From contig OX243817.1 in the NCBI GenBank assembly GCA_945859605.1, positions 24,977,801-25,041,800 of the forward strand: a DNA stretch of 64,000 nucleotides, in the 5' to 3' direction. Under the pieces are notes generated by a model that did not search any database, was not told where the DNA came from, and was given only the letters and a program-made list of their open reading frames with translations. Position numbers and translations under genes: made by a program. This DNA is from Lumbricus rubellus. Lineage: Eukaryota > Annelida > Clitellata > Crassiclitellata > Lumbricidae. Positions 1-10,725 of this stretch are shown here, piece by piece (position 1 is the stretch's first letter; every line of letters starts with the position of its first letter).

Positions 1-191
1 TAACTATCGTCACCATTTCCAATCTGCCCCTGCTCCGACTCATTTGACGTGGCTGTCACTGCAGTGGAGTTCATGAAAAATCTATCCAGTTTTGGAATAG
101 ACGAAACGCTATTTCTTTCCCTGTCAGCGCGTTCTTTCGCTACTCGCCTTTTTTGAGCACCAGAACATTGAAATATTTTATTCTTCGGCAT
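1..191 (-). CDS. N-terminal fragment of a ZMYM1/hAT-like transposase
   Basis: An ATG at 191-189 opens a frame that runs without a stop to the window edge (63 codons). The protein starts MPKNKIFQCSGAQKRRVAKE and continues to PKLDRFF. A short basic SGAQKRK-type stretch followed by a P-K-L-x-x-F-F segment is typical of the first residues of ZMYM1-like and TTF-zinc-finger hAT transposases (family knowledge). The zinc finger and the catalytic domain would lie left of the window. It is probably a transposon gene, not a host gene. Whether it is intact cannot be judged. Confidence 0.55.
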   Translation of the reverse strand, partial: MPKNKIFQCSGAQKRRVAKERADRERNSVSSIPKLDRFFMNSTAVTATSNESEQGQIGNGDDS

Positions 192-783
192 CGTTCACTG
201 GTAAATGAGGAGATGAACGGCTGCGCTGCAAACGTCACCAAACTTTCTCTAATGCCTTCTTAAGACCTTTAGCTTCCAAACGTACCTAGTCCCAATGTTT
301 GCTGACGACCCGGCGATTTTTTTTATAAATTTTTATAATTCTGCATAGAAAACGCCTGCAGTCTGCAGACACGCTGAAATCGCCATTTTTAGATCACATA
401 TCGACTAAAGAGAACGCACGAGAGTGCGCAATGCTGAATAATTTGTCAATTTTGTTATAGATTGCATATCTGTTTGCCTGTCTGTCACTCGAGCCTATTT
501 CTTTAAAAGTAGGCCATTATGGAATACGGACAAAATCATTAATCATAGCTGGCATAGGCCCTAGATACAGGGGCCGACATAAATCAAGTCACTGTTCGCC
601 TAATCGCCTTAAGAAAAAACAATCAGCAATTGACGAAAATTTACACAATGCCCTTGAAGGAAAGCTGAATAAATTGGAAAATGCACATAAAAATTTTTTT
701 TTTTGCTCAGACGCGGGGGGGCCCCCTGACGACGGGGGGCCCGCCGCCATGGCATACATGGCATACTGGTTAATCCGGCCCTG
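1..783 (-). mobile_element. 5' end of a hAT-type DNA transposon (ZMYM1-like)
   Basis: The right end reads TTAATCCGGCCCTG, stopping at 783. Inverted, it begins CAGGGCCGGATTAA, the same terminal repeat as the 213-bp MITE at 48633-48845. Inside, a minus-strand reading frame starting at 191 resembles the start of hAT/ZMYM1-type transposases. The other terminus lies beyond the left window edge, so the 8-bp target duplication cannot be tested; the right candidate is CCCTCACG at 784-791. Between 192 and 700 the sequence is AT-rich with no other reading frame and would be the element's 5' leader. Confidence 0.6.
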
Positions 784-1219
784 CCCTCACGACCCCTAAC
801 CTTAGCCCTAACCGACCCGCACGACGCCTAATCTTACCTAACCTAACCGACACGTCGGTCCCCGATACTCTAATTATGCCCAAATTTCGATAAAATTCAG
901 TGTCTTGTAATTATTTAGGCTACGTTGACCTGATGTCCATGATAGACGCAAAGCTGTCGAAGGAAGAAGAGTTGCTGGAGCAGAAAGCATCGTGAGAATT
1001 TCGATGAAAGAAGTCGGCAGATTAATCTTGAGTTTCGAAAGCAGCTGTCGTACTCGGATGCGTCCATCTTCTACGAATAGAACTCCGATTCACATTTCTG
1101 CATGTCCGTATTAGCTCGGGTTACAATATTTAATTACTTAATATCGAATTAATTAATAAAAGTAATAATAATTATTATCCGAACTGCGATCGACAGCGCA
1201 GCGGATCGAACAATGGGCG
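784..1219. other. Intergenic, no gene seen
   Basis: Contains a block (about 784-850) of CCCTAACC/CCTAACCGACCC units ending in CACGACGCCTAA. Closely similar blocks occur at 57240-57310 and, inverted, at 56820-56880 inside the foldback. No reading frame or RNA gene is recognisable. Confidence 0.5.
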
Positions 1220-1566
1220 CGCGGTGACGTAATCATTGCGTCACGTTGCAATGACGTAATATATATAAGGTCGTTACAAAATACCATAGAGATGTACGCT
1301 ATATATATAAAATATAATAGGCTAGAGAGAATATGGCCTATCTCCTCTGCATAAAAAAGTGACGTTATCAACGACCTTATATATATTAACGGTAATCACG
1401 CCAGTGACGTCACTCTGTGCAAACGACCAATCACCGGCGATTCTTATGTCGACCATGGTATGTGATTGGTCGATATGAAAAGAGACAGCGGCGCCTATGA
1501 TTGGTCGATATGAATAGGCGATTTCTCATGGTATGTGATTGGTCGATATGAAAAGAGACAGCGACG
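1220..1566. promoter_or_regulatory. Cluster of CRE-like and CCAAT motifs
   Basis: TGACGTAA occurs near 1224 and 1252, GTGACGTTA near 1361, and a perfect palindromic CRE, TGACGTCA, near 1403. Three ATTGG boxes, each inside TGATTGGTCGATATGA, lie at about 1462, 1500 and 1537, and one opposing CCAAT lies near 1428. The two outer boxes belong to a direct repeat of about 38 bp with a 74-bp period. TATATATAA stretches lie within. Such motifs bind CREB/ATF and NF-Y. The arrangement may simply be carried by the foldback repeat that contains it, and no adjacent gene is identified. Confidence 0.35.
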
Positions 1567-1620
1567 TAGATTTACAGACGTGATATTCCCTCTAGCCTTA
1601 TATTTTAATACATCTCTATG
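1286..1620. repeat. Inverted repeat / foldback
   Basis: The segment at 1286-1328 (CATAGAGATGTA ... GGCTAGAGA) returns in inverted form at about 1591-1620, with a 260-bp spacer. A second, perfect 19-bp inverted pair, AATATATATAAGGTCGTT and its complement, lies at about 1258-1276 and 1369-1387. The nesting suggests a decayed foldback or MITE; no target duplication was found. Confidence 0.5.
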
Positions 1621-1795
1621 CAAAATACCAACGTTTATGATGCAGCCTAAATCTACTGCCTCCCTGCTCGTGTGTTGATAGAGATCTGTCGGCTACACAT
1701 AATTATGAAGGGCGTCGTAGGCGAAAACTAAACGATTGTATGAAAGCTGATAGGTCTACGCCAGAGGTTTTTGCCAATTTGGGGGGGGGGGGGGG

Positions 1796-1905
1796 CGGTC
1801 GGTGGCGCATTGGATAACACACTGGCATGGAGATAAGCGGACTCCGAGTTCGATTCCCGAACAGAGACGCCATCGCATGTCTTAGCCAATACTAAGATGG
1901 GTTGC
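1796..1905 (+). mobile_element. tRNA-derived SINE head (GGATAACACACTGG family)
   Basis: A tRNA-like region has an A-box-like segment, TGGCGCATTGGATAACACACTGG in pieces, and a B box, GAGTTCGATTCCC. The same head is found at 16613 and, degraded, at 24012 and 61225, so it is an interspersed SINE and not a tRNA gene. A run of 15 G directly precedes it. Confidence 0.6.
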
Positions 1906-2744
1906 GTGGGTTTATGCAACCAGACCAGACCAAAGAATCCACACCACTAGGCCTACACTTCGGCGGGGCGCGGTGGTGTAGACCTATGGGAAGAACCGCC
2001 CACGAACTCCCTTTCTTTCCTTCCCATTCCCCATGGGATTTTATTCACAGTCAGGTCGCAACGACTGTTATTTCTACTATTTTTTTTATCTGACCAGAAG
2101 TGCTTCTACAACAGCCCAAGTCCATTTAGAACTACACGTTTTGTGTAGAACGGCACGCTAAATAGCCCTGCCTCTATGAGCCACTCTGATCAAGCCGTGC
2201 TGAGTTTCGACTAGGCCTACGAGCGGCGGTCAGAGGAAGTGTGATGTGAGGGGACGAGAGGGCTGAGCGTCCAATTGTTAAACCTAGGCCTAGGCCTACG
2301 TACGAGCACCTCCGATCCACACTTCCGCGTAGGCCTGCGTATACACGTATAGGCCTACATGTAGGCTCATATTAGCTCGAGATCTATAGGGCTACTAGGG
2401 CTATATTGCTTCCCACAGCCTGCTTGCCAACAACCTCTTTCTACCGGTTGGGTTTTTTACTACCTGTATGTCCTCAAAAGGCCTGTGCGGGGATAGAGTA
2501 AAATTTAATACACTCAAACGTTTCCGAGACGTAAAAACCGAAAAAATCTGTTTAATTAATGCATGGTCACGCAGCAGTATTGTGATACGGTAGGCCTAGA
2601 CTATAGATGTTTATTCATTAGGCCTACAGTTCAGAACCTTTCCTTTTTTTTACTTTTTTCACATGACCTTATTTATCTATCTATGGCCTGTAAATATTTT
2701 CCTTAATTTTATTTATTTTTATATCCCTTACATTGCATCGTTGT
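1906..2744. other. Intergenic, TAGGCCTA-rich, no gene seen
   Basis: Contains many TAGGCCTA palindromes, especially 2210-2420, and AT-rich DNA. No supported coding sequence. Confidence 0.5.
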
Positions 2745-2913
2745 CATGGGCGGAGTGAATCAGGGGCTAGGGGGGGGGGCTAAGCCCCTCCAAGAAGGCC
2801 CAGATTCAACTTTTTTACCATGAAAATGGTATCCTTTTTCGGGGTTAGCCCTCCCAATAAGGCCCAGACTCGGGGTTAGCTCCCCCAAGAACGGAAACCA
2901 AATTCCGCCCATG
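2745..2913. mobile_element. MITE, CATGGGCGG family, copy 1
   Basis: The element begins CATGGGCGGAGT and ends TTCCGCCCATG, an imperfect terminal inverted repeat of about 12 bp. It is flanked by the exact 8-bp duplication ATCGTTGT at 2737-2744 and 2914-2921. The inside carries repeated GGGGTTAGCCCC-like hairpin units. Related copies, in opposite orientation to this one, lie at 41864-42028 and 50330-50491, also with 8-bp duplications. An 8-bp duplication is usual for hAT elements, but the first bases do not fit the hAT consensus well, so the superfamily is left open. Confidence 0.8.
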
Positions 2914-2921
2914 ATCGTTGT

Positions 2922-4663
2922 CACTGTAGGCTACTTTCAAGGATTCCGCTAATTTACATCACCATTTGACCGTTTTTAACGTCATCATTTGAGAAATAAT
3001 AGCACAATACAAGATATAAAATTTAAAAAAATTATGATTTCAGTTCTTATATAAGTGAAAATTATAAGTACAATTTTCAATGTAGTACACTCTATAGACT
3101 ATACTTACAAAGTTTAGTTTTTGATTGCTCTTGTTTATGTCTACATGACTATGTGAACTTAGGTCTACAACTTAAATTTCAAAAGATGTCAATATTTTAA
3201 TTTCTCAATTTCTTACCAAACCAAAATTCTAAGAAAGAATAACAACTGTCATCAATTACTGTTGCTTAGTGTTTACTAGATGTAAAAAGTCCAACAGTTT
3301 TTCTTTTCTCGGTTTTTCGTTTTTTTTAACCCACATTTTCTCGTGCTTTATTTGGCTTTTGTCGTTTTAACATCTATGCCAAGTGCTCGAAAGTTAAAAA
3401 TAGCGCAATACAAGAAATGAAATTTTAGCAACCAAGAGAGTAAATAAGATTTGTGCATCTACTGTGCGCTACTGAATCTGTGAGCGGCGCTATATAAATG
3501 TTCAATTACAATTACAATTACAATCTACCTAAACACATCTCTCTTTCATCGAGTAAGCATAATCGTACCACTACTACAAAGAAATTCAGAGAATGAGAAC
3601 TTGCAACTACCTCGAGAGAATCGGGATGTCAATAATCATCATCACTTAAAAACCAAAACCCAAATGATTATGTTGAATTTACTCTTTAATTATGACAATG
3701 TACAAGTGTAAACCTGAGAACAGCTGAAACATTAATACTTCTTGAACTTGTTCTTCATCGAAACCGCACAAGCACCGTGACCACCAGTGCACCACGTAGC
3801 ACAGAAGTTAACAGAGTCACAGCAGGGGAAACACGAGAACAACAACGTCAACAGGGTTAGTAACCTTCACACGCAATAAATATTCGAAGAAGTAACAAAA
3901 TACAAAAATAGCGTAACTTGCATAGATGAAAATCTTCAGTGGTATAGCAGCGTTTGGCCGACGCTGTAACAAAATCAACAGCGTTGAACTTGCTGAGCCT
4001 GCGAGAGAAAAAAAATATGAAATGATAATTATTTGGGGGATATAATAATAATTACCACAAGTGCATTAAAACTTGTAGAATGGAAAGCAACCATCAAGGC
4101 TTGTGCTGCCATCGCATGCTAACAACTAAATTTATACGAAGCAAACAAAGCCAAAGCAAGATATCACTGTTCCCGCAACTCCGTGACAAAATTAATGCGA
4201 CAAAAATGGTGCAACACTGCTCAGATGTTTTCCAACTTGAATGATATCACTGATAGTGTGTGCAAGCATCGCCAATTCATAACGAACGCGTCCTGATAAG
4301 AAAACTGGCCATGACAAACTTATTTATAACCGAACTTTGTGCAAGGTAAGAAGAACTCTTTTGCACGATGATGAAATTGCCACATAAAAAACGGGGGCGG
4401 GGTCCTGAACTATCTTCCCAACATGGAGAGATCGATTGTCCGTAACTACATCACCCCATACAATCGCTAAAAAATTTAACCCATGAAAACAATTCAGCAA
4501 CGCTGTGGTTCGAAACAAATTATTTTTAGCCATTAAAGCAGGGAGACAATTCTGTTTTACCATCAAAACCTCACAAATTAATCCGGACAAATTCCAAACG
4601 AAAACAGTCATAACTGTCACTTGCGACACCACAAATTAAATTTATTTCAGTTCTTCGTCCCGT
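2922..4663. other. Intergenic DNA and probable Tribbles 3' flank/UTR
   Basis: AT-rich. A SINE tail with GCGCTATATAAATG followed by ATTACA repeats lies at about 3462-3525. The 102-codon minus-strand frame at 4324-4632, just downstream of the Tribbles stop, shows no family resemblance and is taken as 3' UTR. A TTTATT (AATAAA on the minus strand) lies near 4640, very close to the stop; the true polyadenylation site is not determined. Confidence 0.4.
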
Positions 4664-7600
4664 TTAAACCTTGTCAAACAGAACAGCGTCCCCAATTGAC
4701 TTAGTAGCAGCAGTAACCGGAACTTGGTGTTCCTGTTCCTTCGTCTCCGATCGCCAGAATCGTTCCGACCTCGTTTCGCACTGCTCGAACCACGGATGGT
4801 CAAGAACTTCGCATGCGCCGAGTCGCTCGTCCGGATTCATCCGAAGAACGTTCCGGATTAAGCATTTTGCAGCGGACGAGAGGGTCGGTGGGATGTTGTA
4901 GTGACCCGAGCGGATCAGTGAGAAGAGCACGTTGATATTGGTGTCGTGGAAAGGATAGCAGCCGACGAGCATTGTGTAGAGAATGACACCGATGCTCCAG
5001 ATGTCTGCGCGACGACCGGAGTAGTGGGTCGTGTTCTGAAGAATTTCTGGGCTCACGTAGACAGGACAGCCGTGTTTGTCCGTCAGCGCGTCGTCCTCGA
5101 TGCCGTCGACTTCGGAGAGAATTATCGAATCTTCGAAACCCTCTAACATTAGCTGTGTCCTAAGAAATCATTAATTCAACCATGTTTCGATTAGATTTCC
5201 AGATAAAATACAGTGAAAAACAATCTAAGATGTCTACAAAACAATTATTAAACAAATAACAACACGTTTAGAATTTTGCGAGCTATTTTGAAACGTTTGG
5301 CTATTGATTGGCTCTACAGTTGATGTCCGTTTATTAAATACCATGTCTGTACACCAATATGCTGATAGCAATTGGTATATTATTTAAAGAATATTCTTAT
5401 CCTATCTTAACAAAACATAACTAAAATGTTGAAACACATATTGGTTCTTTTTATCTAACATCATCTAAAAATTTATACACTTCAAAATTGTAATATAGTG
5501 CAGAAGGCATCAAGGCCCTGATTAGGTGATCTGCCAACTTAGCGGGGTTAATGGCGCGATGTGGAGGGTGCTCTGGTACTCCTATGACCCGCAAAGTGTG
5601 TCTAAGTTGATCCAATGCCTTACACACCATTAGCCATCAGAATAAAGCTGGTTTTGAGGCAAAGGTCACTAAAGTACATTTGTACCCCAGTTAGCTGTAC
5701 ATCTGCCTTAGTCCTGACCCCAACCCTGTTTGCACTTCAATGACATCCTGTTTGTGTGGGTCTTTATTTTATGACTTCATATTATCACAAGAAATTTTTA
5801 ATATATAAACATCCGGTCATAGAACTTCTTCAGCACCCTAGTTAATTTGTCAATAAATGCCTAAACCTATGAAACAGATTTCACGCACAGTGGCTAATTA
5901 TAAACTCCTGTAGCACTTTAACCCTTAACAGCCGAGTAGCATAGTCTTGTCACCTACCCCCTGACGCCTAGCTATTTTACCATAAAACAGCCTATAAACA
6001 ATTTTTTTGAAAACTTGTGCTATCTCAGTTATTTCTTGGACTAGAGACATAATGTAACCACTGTTCTTTAGCATTTTATTTCCTCTTCCCATCTATCCGT
6101 CCAGTTGTAGCCCCAAAAATTTTGGGGGTACCCTAAGTTGCCCAAAATTAGACCCCTCCTCATTTTTTAAAACTTTTTCATGTTCGAGCACCTATATTAA
6201 AATATTTTCAGTGACAACATATTTAGTTTGAGCATGAAAGATGTGCAGAAATGAATGCCAGTGAAAACACACAAACAATTTTGAATATATCTTTATAAAT
6301 GAGGAAGTTATAATTTTTTTCAGTATTTAGACCCAAGTCGTAAAAGTGAGGAAAATAATAAGGAAATTGAAAAATTGTGAATTTGTGATATCTCAGTTAT
6401 TTCTTGGCCTATAGACATAATGTAACCACTGTTCTTTAGCATTTTATCTCTTCTTCCTTTCTATCCATCCAGTTTTATCAGAAAAAAATTGGGGTACCCT
6501 AAGTTGCCCAAAATTAGACCCCTTCCCAATTTTTGTTACTTTTTCATGTTCAAGCACAAATATGAAAATATTCTCATTGACAATATATTTAGTTTGAGCA
6601 TGCAGGATGTGCAGAAATTAATGCCGGTCAAAATACAAAAACAATTTTGAATATATCTTTATAAATGATGGAGTTATAATTTTTGTTAGTATTTAGACCC
6701 AAGTCGTAAAATTGATCATCTAAGAAAATAGAGGGAAAAAATCCAAAAATGGTGCATCATAGGTTAGACCACCACAGACACCGGTAAATGGTATAGTTAG
6801 GGAAGAAACATGAAATTCCGATACCTGTTCAGTCCGCTCTATTGCCCCGAAGTCATAATCATCCGATAAAAACGACCCACTTTCACCCTCACAGCGTGTG
6901 TACCGGATTATATTGGTAAAGTCGGTGTCAATGTCGGAATTTTCCTCAGCCAAGGCCACTTTACAGTCGTCACTTGAACCGTGTGACAAGTTTTCATTCT
7001 CATATTCGTCAAAATACTGCCAGGAATCGAATCTAATTCATCGAGAATTCGCCTTATTTCAGCGTCGAACAGACCACGCGCTCGCTTCGTCGCCATTTTT
7101 TCCCAAGTAAATATCCGAGATAAATGTCCGATTTGATTCGTCGATTTACGTAATAAAAATGCAAATTTTAAGGGGATCCTCCTCTTATTTATATGCCTAA
7201 ATATAGTATCTAGGCCAACATAACGTAAAGTCATGAAAATATAATACATTTCATTGGTCAAAATACGTCATTATGTATGGAGTGCCGTTGTACACTTTAC
7301 TGCACTCTCGGCGTCAGGCCCTAGGCAAAATCAACTACCTTTTACTACACCGACGGTGTTTAAGGGTTAAGAATGCTTCAGAGGCACTATCTGAAAATGA
7401 TATAACTTTCCATTTATCTCTGAGGTTAGTAATAATCCAATTTTTAATTTTTAAAAATGATTAGGTAAAAAAGATAAAGATCATTTACTTTCAGCTTACA
7501 CAAATGTTGTTTAACTTCATAAATTTATTAACAATTCTCTACAATGATCGGGGATTTCTACCCACGAAAAGCTGAAATAACGTTGCTACCTTTCTGGATT

Positions 7601-8787
7601 TTTGAAGACGAATTTCCTCAGCTTGAGATCTCGTACTACGATTCCGTTTTCGTGGCAATGCTGAACAGCGGACACAATCTGACGAAGAAACTTGGCTGCC
7701 ACAGGTTCTCTCAACCTTCGTGCATTGCGCACGTACGTGTGAAGATCCCCATAGTTCTCGAGAAAGAAAAAATATGCCTCAAACTCGCCCAAAACGACCT
7801 CTTGAATTTCGTTTATGTTATCGTGGTGACCCGCCCGTAAGTAGGGTTCCAGCGCATCACGATAGCGAGCGATTGGCGTCACCTAGAACGAAAAAATGAC
7901 GATATGAACATAAGTCCTTCTTTTAAATCTAAAAAATTATGCATTAAGTTACCTCCTCCAAATAATATTTCTACCGCAGTGAAAAACTGTGATCACGATC
8001 TAAGTAATGTCAAAAACTCAAGTGCTGTCATTTTAAACATGCAACTAAAAATTTCAATATCAAGTTCGTCAAATGTAACCGTAGTTTTAAACATAATGCA
8101 ATCATATGTTTCGATATTAAAATATACAGTTGTGAGAAATAAGGCGGAATCGGCAATTTAATATTAAGATGTAAATAAAACTGAGGCTTATCAAAGTGAA
8201 GTTTTCAAAATTTACTAAGTTGGGGTAAAACAAAGAAAAATTTGCTTGTCTTGGCCTAAAAGAATTGGACTGCAAACTATTTGATTAAATGCAGGTAATA
8301 TAGTTTTTGGAAATAAAACTGGTAACACAGTTCTTATAGGAAATATAAATTTTTCCAGTTTTTCCCAAGCCAAAGAACTTACGGAAATTTGCTATAACAC
8401 AACTATATTTAGGAATAAATATTATAGGTGAAATAAATATTCAACAGTTAGAAAAGAGACTCTTAAATGAAAATGACTTGCCTTGCACACGTATTCTTGA
8501 TTCGTTTTAATATTCACAGCCTTGTATGACGCTAAGGACATCAAATTTGAGTCGATTTGCTGCAGAATGAGGTAGTTACCAATTTTCCGAACACAAGGAT
8601 GCTTGGGAGCAACACTGTCTTTGTTATGCGATAACAGACTTCCCGATTGGAGGCCATCAGGGCTCAACAGTTGATGAAGTTCGCTGCCGCTGGGGCTCTT
8701 ACAGTTCTGATTATCGACCCATTTGTGCCGTTTCGGACGTTGAAGTGACAGATACTGTCTAGATGACCGGTTTCCTGCTAAACTCAT
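4664..8787 (-). CDS. TRIB: Tribbles pseudokinase (three exons)
   Basis: Coding exons are 8787-8482, 7882-7590 and 5159-4664, joining in frame to 364 aa (human TRIB2 is 343 aa, from memory). Exon 1 has a Ser-rich N-terminus and the start of the pseudokinase fold ([10 protein letters not shown] ... EYVCK, keeping the VAIK-type Lys). Exon 2 carries [10 protein letters not shown] and the altered catalytic loop [10 protein letters not shown]. Exon 3 carries LEGFEDS where kinases have DFG, SDKHGCP-like [15 protein letters not shown], the MEK1-binding-type VLDHPWF, and a C-terminal EHQVPV resembling the COP1-binding DQxVP motif. Tribbles proteins scaffold COP1 to its substrates and restrain MAPK/AKT signalling. 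The first in-frame ATG is 8787. Intron 1 has a GC donor (AAG/GCAAGT). Intron 2 contains the piggyBac remnant. The vertebrate paralogue (1, 2 or 3) is not resolved. Confidence 0.93.
5326..5420. repeat. Dispersed repeat in Tribbles intron 2
   Basis: About 95 bp containing ACCATGTCTGTACACCAA and ATATTCTTATC. A similar sequence lies at 22018-22110 in an HSDL2 intron. The class is unknown. Confidence 0.45.
6000..6722. repeat. Tandem duplication, period about 368 bp
   Basis: Two diverged copies, about 6000-6360 and 6361-6722, share TATCTCAGTTATTTCTTGG, GTAACCACTGTTCTTTAGC and ACCCAAGTCGTAAAA in the same order. Both lie inside the piggyBac element. Confidence 0.8.
6720..7096 (-). pseudogene. piggyBac transposase N-terminus, broken
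   Basis: An ATG at 7096 starts [18 protein letters not shown]. The reading must change frame near 7020 to enter an acidic stretch ([20 protein letters not shown]) and then IPFTGVCGG ... FLDFFPLF. An acidic N-terminus followed by F-T-G-x-x-G and D-F-F-x-L-F is the boundary into the piggyBac transposase domain (PF13843 family knowledge). The frame then stops, so the catalytic Asp residues are absent. It is inactive, with a frameshift and a C-terminal deletion. Confidence 0.7.
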
Positions 8788-10605
8788 AGAGACAGACTTT
8801 GCCGTCAACTTCCAAAATCTTCTGCGATCTTCAATTAGTCTCTGAATTGATTGCAAGCACTTCTGTACGCCCAGGATTTTTATTTTGGTCACTTTAAAGT
8901 TTTTGTTGCACGTGTGCCCTTCAAGTTTTCCGCTGGCTGGTTTAAACTCAAGACCGATCTGAGTTTTGCCAGTATCACGTATTCTGTAAAATTCTACAGT
9001 GCTGATTGCCCTGTGAAATTCGTGCGACTTGTAAAACGCCCAGTTTTCAAATAAAGTGTTATCACTAGAAACTGGAGTCTGTACTAATCGAGTATTATGT
9101 TAGCCTTCAGTGGATTATGCAACTGCGCTGCGAGATTTCTTAATCCTGCGACATCATCATCCGATACAACTGATTAACAGCATATCAAGATTGTGCAATC
9201 AAAACTGCGATGTCGTCAGACTCATCCAATAACGCCAACCAATCCAATCAAAACTCCAATCCGAACTAACCAGCAAAGTTGGACGATATCCACGATTGAC
9301 GACGCCACGAAATGACTAGAAGACGATTCATACAAAGCTATTATCCGTCCAAACGAAACGCTTTTGTTGTCAGTAAAGCTGACAATGTCTATTGTTTCGC
9401 ACCGCGCGCCCACTCGTGTATTGTCCTTGGTGGTGGCTTTGCGTAGGCGAGAGATTCGATTCGCCCCCAATTTTTCTCCGTATCCGATCAATCCGATCCA
9501 GATGATCGCCGAATTAGAAGGAGGATCCCGGTGATTTTAGGGAAAAAGTTAAATTTCTAACGCCAGCATCCCAGTAACTGACAGAAATAATAAGGCTGAC
9601 GCCGGTGTCCGCCAGCCTTATATGTTCGCAGGCGGACCCAATATATGATGCAATGACTAACCGCAACGATTCACACATACGACGTGTCAGAATACACGCA
9701 TAGGTCGTCGTGAGAACCTTCGCTCAGACTCATTCAATCACCTCTAAATTATTTAATAATATTCAAAACTTTACAATTCAGCGTCGAAATGCTAAAATTT
9801 TGCTAGTTTTTGTGTTTTTAAATGATTTCTCAGCGTTTTGTTGTGGAACTATTTCGCGAGCGCAACGCTACAAACGTTGAGGTTCGCGATAAACAGCTGA
9901 CGTGTGATTACTGGCAACACGGCACGTCAGTCATATTCGCCTGAAGAGGGCTGCAGCTGACCTTAATGTGGCTTTCGATGAAGGTTGCATGACTGAGGCG
10001 CATTTAATGACTGAAGCGAATAATATTATTAATGACTGGGCGTATTGTGCTGACTGAAAATCATAAAGACGACACATCAGCAGCATGAAACGTTGTTTAA
10101 AGTAGATCGAGGTCCTTGAACTCTTATAAAGTGCTGCATAAATCCATCAGATTCTATAACATGTGAATGCGATTTAGTTAAGGCTGGAAGGCCTATCCAA
10201 ATTGACCTTGACCTAGCATATATTTAAAATTCCTGGTCCTATACAATTAATTATCCCCATATGTTACTAACTTACTATAGTAGCCTGAATAGCCTAAATA
10301 ATATAAGTTTTGAGTGCAATACGACTTGAAACGACCATAAGTTGAAAGCACCGCGGGCTGATATAAGATTATACACAGGCCTAGACCTATTTGTAATGTA
10401 AAGTACCGTAATATAACGGAATGCAATGACGACAACATAATGTATGATATATACGACGTGGCTTGGTGGAATTTAACAGAACTGATAACGATTATTAAGA
10501 CAGTACTTCAGATCTGCATACCTGTTGTGACAACACTGCAGCTGCTAATTAGGTAGGCTATAGGTCATTGGAAATAAAGTAGGCCTACATGGGCCTAGGA
10601 CCCAT
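8788..10605. other. Tribbles upstream region, no other gene
   Basis: The Tribbles exon-1 frame stays open on the minus strand for about 105 further codons, from 8788 to a TAA near 9100, without any ATG; it is probably 5' UTR. A hairpin with arms TAAGGCTGACG and CGCCAGCCTTA lies at about 9590-9623. The 89-codon minus frame at 9222-9491 has no family resemblance. No TATA box was chosen with confidence. Confidence 0.4.
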
Positions 10606-10620
10606 GGCTAGCTGGCTACA

Positions 10621-10624
10621 TGGA

Positions 10625-10667
<43 letters not shown>

Positions 10668-10725
10668 ATGGATGGATGGATGGATGGATGGATGGATGGA
10701 TGGATGGATGGATGGATGGATGGAT
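10621..10725. repeat. GGCT/GGAT tetranucleotide microsatellite
   Basis: About 10 GGCT units change abruptly to about 14 GGAT units. Confidence 0.95.

Larger units (their letters stand above)
5922..7366 (-). mobile_element. Internally deleted piggyBac-type transposon
   Basis: Both ends are flanked by TTAA (5918-5921 and 7367-7370), the piggyBac target duplication. The left end starts CCCTTAACAGCCG and the inverted right end starts CCCTTAAACACCG; a second shared subterminal block is CCTGACGCC. It is 1445 bp long, shorter than autonomous elements, and keeps only the transposase start (6720-7096). The left half is replaced or expanded by a 368-bp tandem duplication. It lies within Tribbles intron 2. 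Confidence 0.8.

Noticed and set aside
569..783. Complete small MITE with left end CAGGGGCCGAC at 569
   Set aside because: The octamers beside 569 and 783 do not match, so 783 is better explained as the end of the larger hAT element.
4324..4632. 102-codon minus frame downstream of Tribbles
   Set aside because: No family resemblance or splice context; lies where the 3' UTR is expected.
9222..9491. 89-codon minus frame upstream of Tribbles
   Set aside because: Low-information composition; no domain or conserved motif recognised.
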